Shown here: positions 7,120-7,444 of the stretch, one piece after another | Numbering within the stretch: the first letter of the stretch is position 1 | Layout of the letters: the number at the start of each line of letters is the position of its first letter | Source of the DNA: an uncultured Oscillospiraceae bacterium | Lineage (GTDB): Bacteria > Bacillota > Clostridia > Oscillospirales > Oscillospiraceae | Length of the DNA: 7,444 nucleotides | Direction of reading: 5' to 3' | Assembly (NCBI GenBank): GCA_934662925.1 | Contig: CAKUKL010000065.1 | Span: forward strand, 1-7,444 | Program-made: the position numbers and the translations under genes | Notes under the pieces: model-generated | The model's input: the letters and a program-made list of their open reading frames with translations, nothing else | Told to the model about the DNA's origin: nothing | Databases searched by the model: none

Positions 7120-7169
7120 AGTACAGGTTACACCTCTCATTGCGCATGGCGCGATACATTCAAAAACAT

Positions 7170-7198
7170 ATTTTATAAGAAAAACCTTAATTTTTCAA
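7170..7198 (-). promoter_or_regulatory. Sigma-70 type promoter of the activase operon
   Basis: On the minus strand a -35 box TTGAAA (7198-7193) and a -10 box TAAAAT (7175-7170) are separated by 17 bases. Transcription would start near 7163, leaving a leader of about 44 bases to the ATG at 7119. A short GCGC-ATG-GCGC palindrome lies in that leader (7142-7152). Pattern-based call. Confidence 0.65.
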
Positions 7199-7213
7199 CC
7201 GTCTATTTTACAC
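7199..7213 (-). repeat. Left copy of a 15-bp inverted motif in the divergent region (candidate operator)
   Basis: Read on the minus strand this is GTGTAAAATAGACGG. It matches the copy at 7314-7328 on the plus strand in 12 of 15 positions, including the final ATAGACGG exactly. It abuts the upstream side of the -35 box of the activase promoter. It may be a binding site for the divergent PadR-family regulator. Alternatively, both copies could simply be -10/initiation regions. Confidence 0.35.
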
Positions 7214-7291
7214 AGGAATGGAAAATTTGACGGGGAAAGGGGATTGACAAAGAGCAAAAACGTGGTTTTAGATTTTTTAATCAATATTGTA

Positions 7292-7320
7292 TTGAAATTT
7301 AATATTATATCAGGTATAGT
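7292..7320 (+). promoter_or_regulatory. Sigma-70 type promoter of the PadR-family gene
   Basis: A -35 box TTGAAA (7292-7297) and a -10 box TATAGT (7315-7320) are separated by 17 bases. Transcription would start around 7327. A perfect palindrome CAATATTG (7282-7289) sits just upstream of the -35. A second, perfect -35-like TTGACA (7244-7249) occurs further upstream, without a convincing -10. Confidence 0.65.
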
Positions 7321-7328
7321 ATAGACGG
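7314..7328 (+). repeat. Right copy of the 15-bp inverted motif (candidate operator)
   Basis: GTATAGTATAGACGG overlaps the -10 box and presumed start of the PadR-family gene. It is the inverted counterpart of 7199-7213. A repressor bound here would block transcription of the regulator itself, which fits the common autoregulation of PadR genes; this link is inference. Confidence 0.35.
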
Positions 7329-7343
7329 AAAGGAAGTGAGACT

Positions 7344-7444
7344 ATGTCTTTCGCAATGGGCACGCCGCTGCTGGACGGCTGTGTGCTGGCGGTGCTGGCG
7401 GAAGAGGATACCTACGGCTATGCCCTGACCCAGCGGGTCAAAGG
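7344..7444 (+). CDS. PadR-family transcriptional regulator, N-terminal 33 residues (cut by window edge)
   Basis: The visible 33 residues begin MSFAMGTPLLDGCVLAVLAE and continue EDTYGYALTQRVK. The order 'small hydrophobic start, LLDGCVLAVL helix, xxDTYGYxLTQxV' is the characteristic opening of the PadR winged-helix domain (helices 1 and 2). PadR proteins are dimeric repressors, often of detoxification or efflux genes, and usually act on their own promoter and that of a neighbour. AGGAAG (7331-7336) lies 7 bases before the ATG, and a promoter is at 7292-7320. The gene is divergent from the activase operon. The effector-binding C-terminal helix and any downstream genes (often a membrane protein) lie outside the window, so its true target cannot be settled here. 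Confidence 0.85.
   Translation, partial: MSFAMGTPLLDGCVLAVLAEEDTYGYALTQRVK

Noticed and set aside
7142..7152. GCGC-ATG-GCGC palindrome as an operator
   Set aside because: It is only four paired bases per arm, in a region where such a match is expected by chance. Recorded only as a detail of the leader.
7120..7343. Riboswitch or small RNA in the AT-rich intergenic region
   Set aside because: I found promoters and short palindromes but no long GC-rich stem, conserved aptamer motif or terminator, and the leaders on both sides are too short.

Overview
The window is GC-rich bacterial DNA with Firmicutes-style gene signals: strong AGGAGG-like ribosome binding sites, sigma-70 type promoters and occasional GTG/TTG starts. 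Its gene content is typical of anaerobic clostridia: a 2-hydroxyacyl-CoA dehydratase activase-type protein pair, a PadR-family regulator, a uridine phosphorylase and a TrkA/TrkH potassium system. The combination of high GC and clostridial families suggests the Oscillospiraceae group of gut anaerobes (Flavonifractor/Oscillibacter-like). That placement is inference, since no rRNA or marker gene is present.

Layout. Positions 1-1561 (minus strand) hold a potassium uptake operon, trkA followed two bases later by the start of trkH, which runs off the left edge. A 150-bp divergent intergenic region (1562-1711) carries a well-formed promoter for each direction. udp (1712-2482, plus strand) follows and ends in a 17-bp perfect hairpin. 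That hairpin overlaps the 3' end of a convergent small gene (2510-2707, minus), which encodes a 65-residue alanine/leucine-rich protein of unknown function. Next comes a two-gene minus-strand operon, 7119 down to 2824. Its first gene encodes a 986-residue protein with two BadF/HgdC-type ASKHA ATPase domains, a four-cysteine motif and a DUF2229-like region. Its second gene, 30 bases further on, encodes a 434-residue COG3581-like partner. Together they look like the split form of the roughly 1400-residue 'acyl-CoA dehydratase activase-related' proteins of clostridia. An AT-rich 224-bp divergent region (7120-7343) separates this operon from a plus-strand PadR-family regulator that runs off the right edge.

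How they work together. TrkA is the cytosolic NAD(H)-binding gate of the TrkH potassium channel. Udp salvages pyrimidine nucleosides. The activase pair is an ATP-dependent iron-sulfur electron-transfer module whose electron acceptor is not in the window. The divergent PadR regulator is a candidate controller of that operon, supported by a shared 15-bp inverted motif at the two promoters. I see no mobile element, CRISPR array, tRNA or rRNA. The most interesting unit is the split activase operon with its divergent PadR gene. It belongs to known families, but its physiological partner is undefined.
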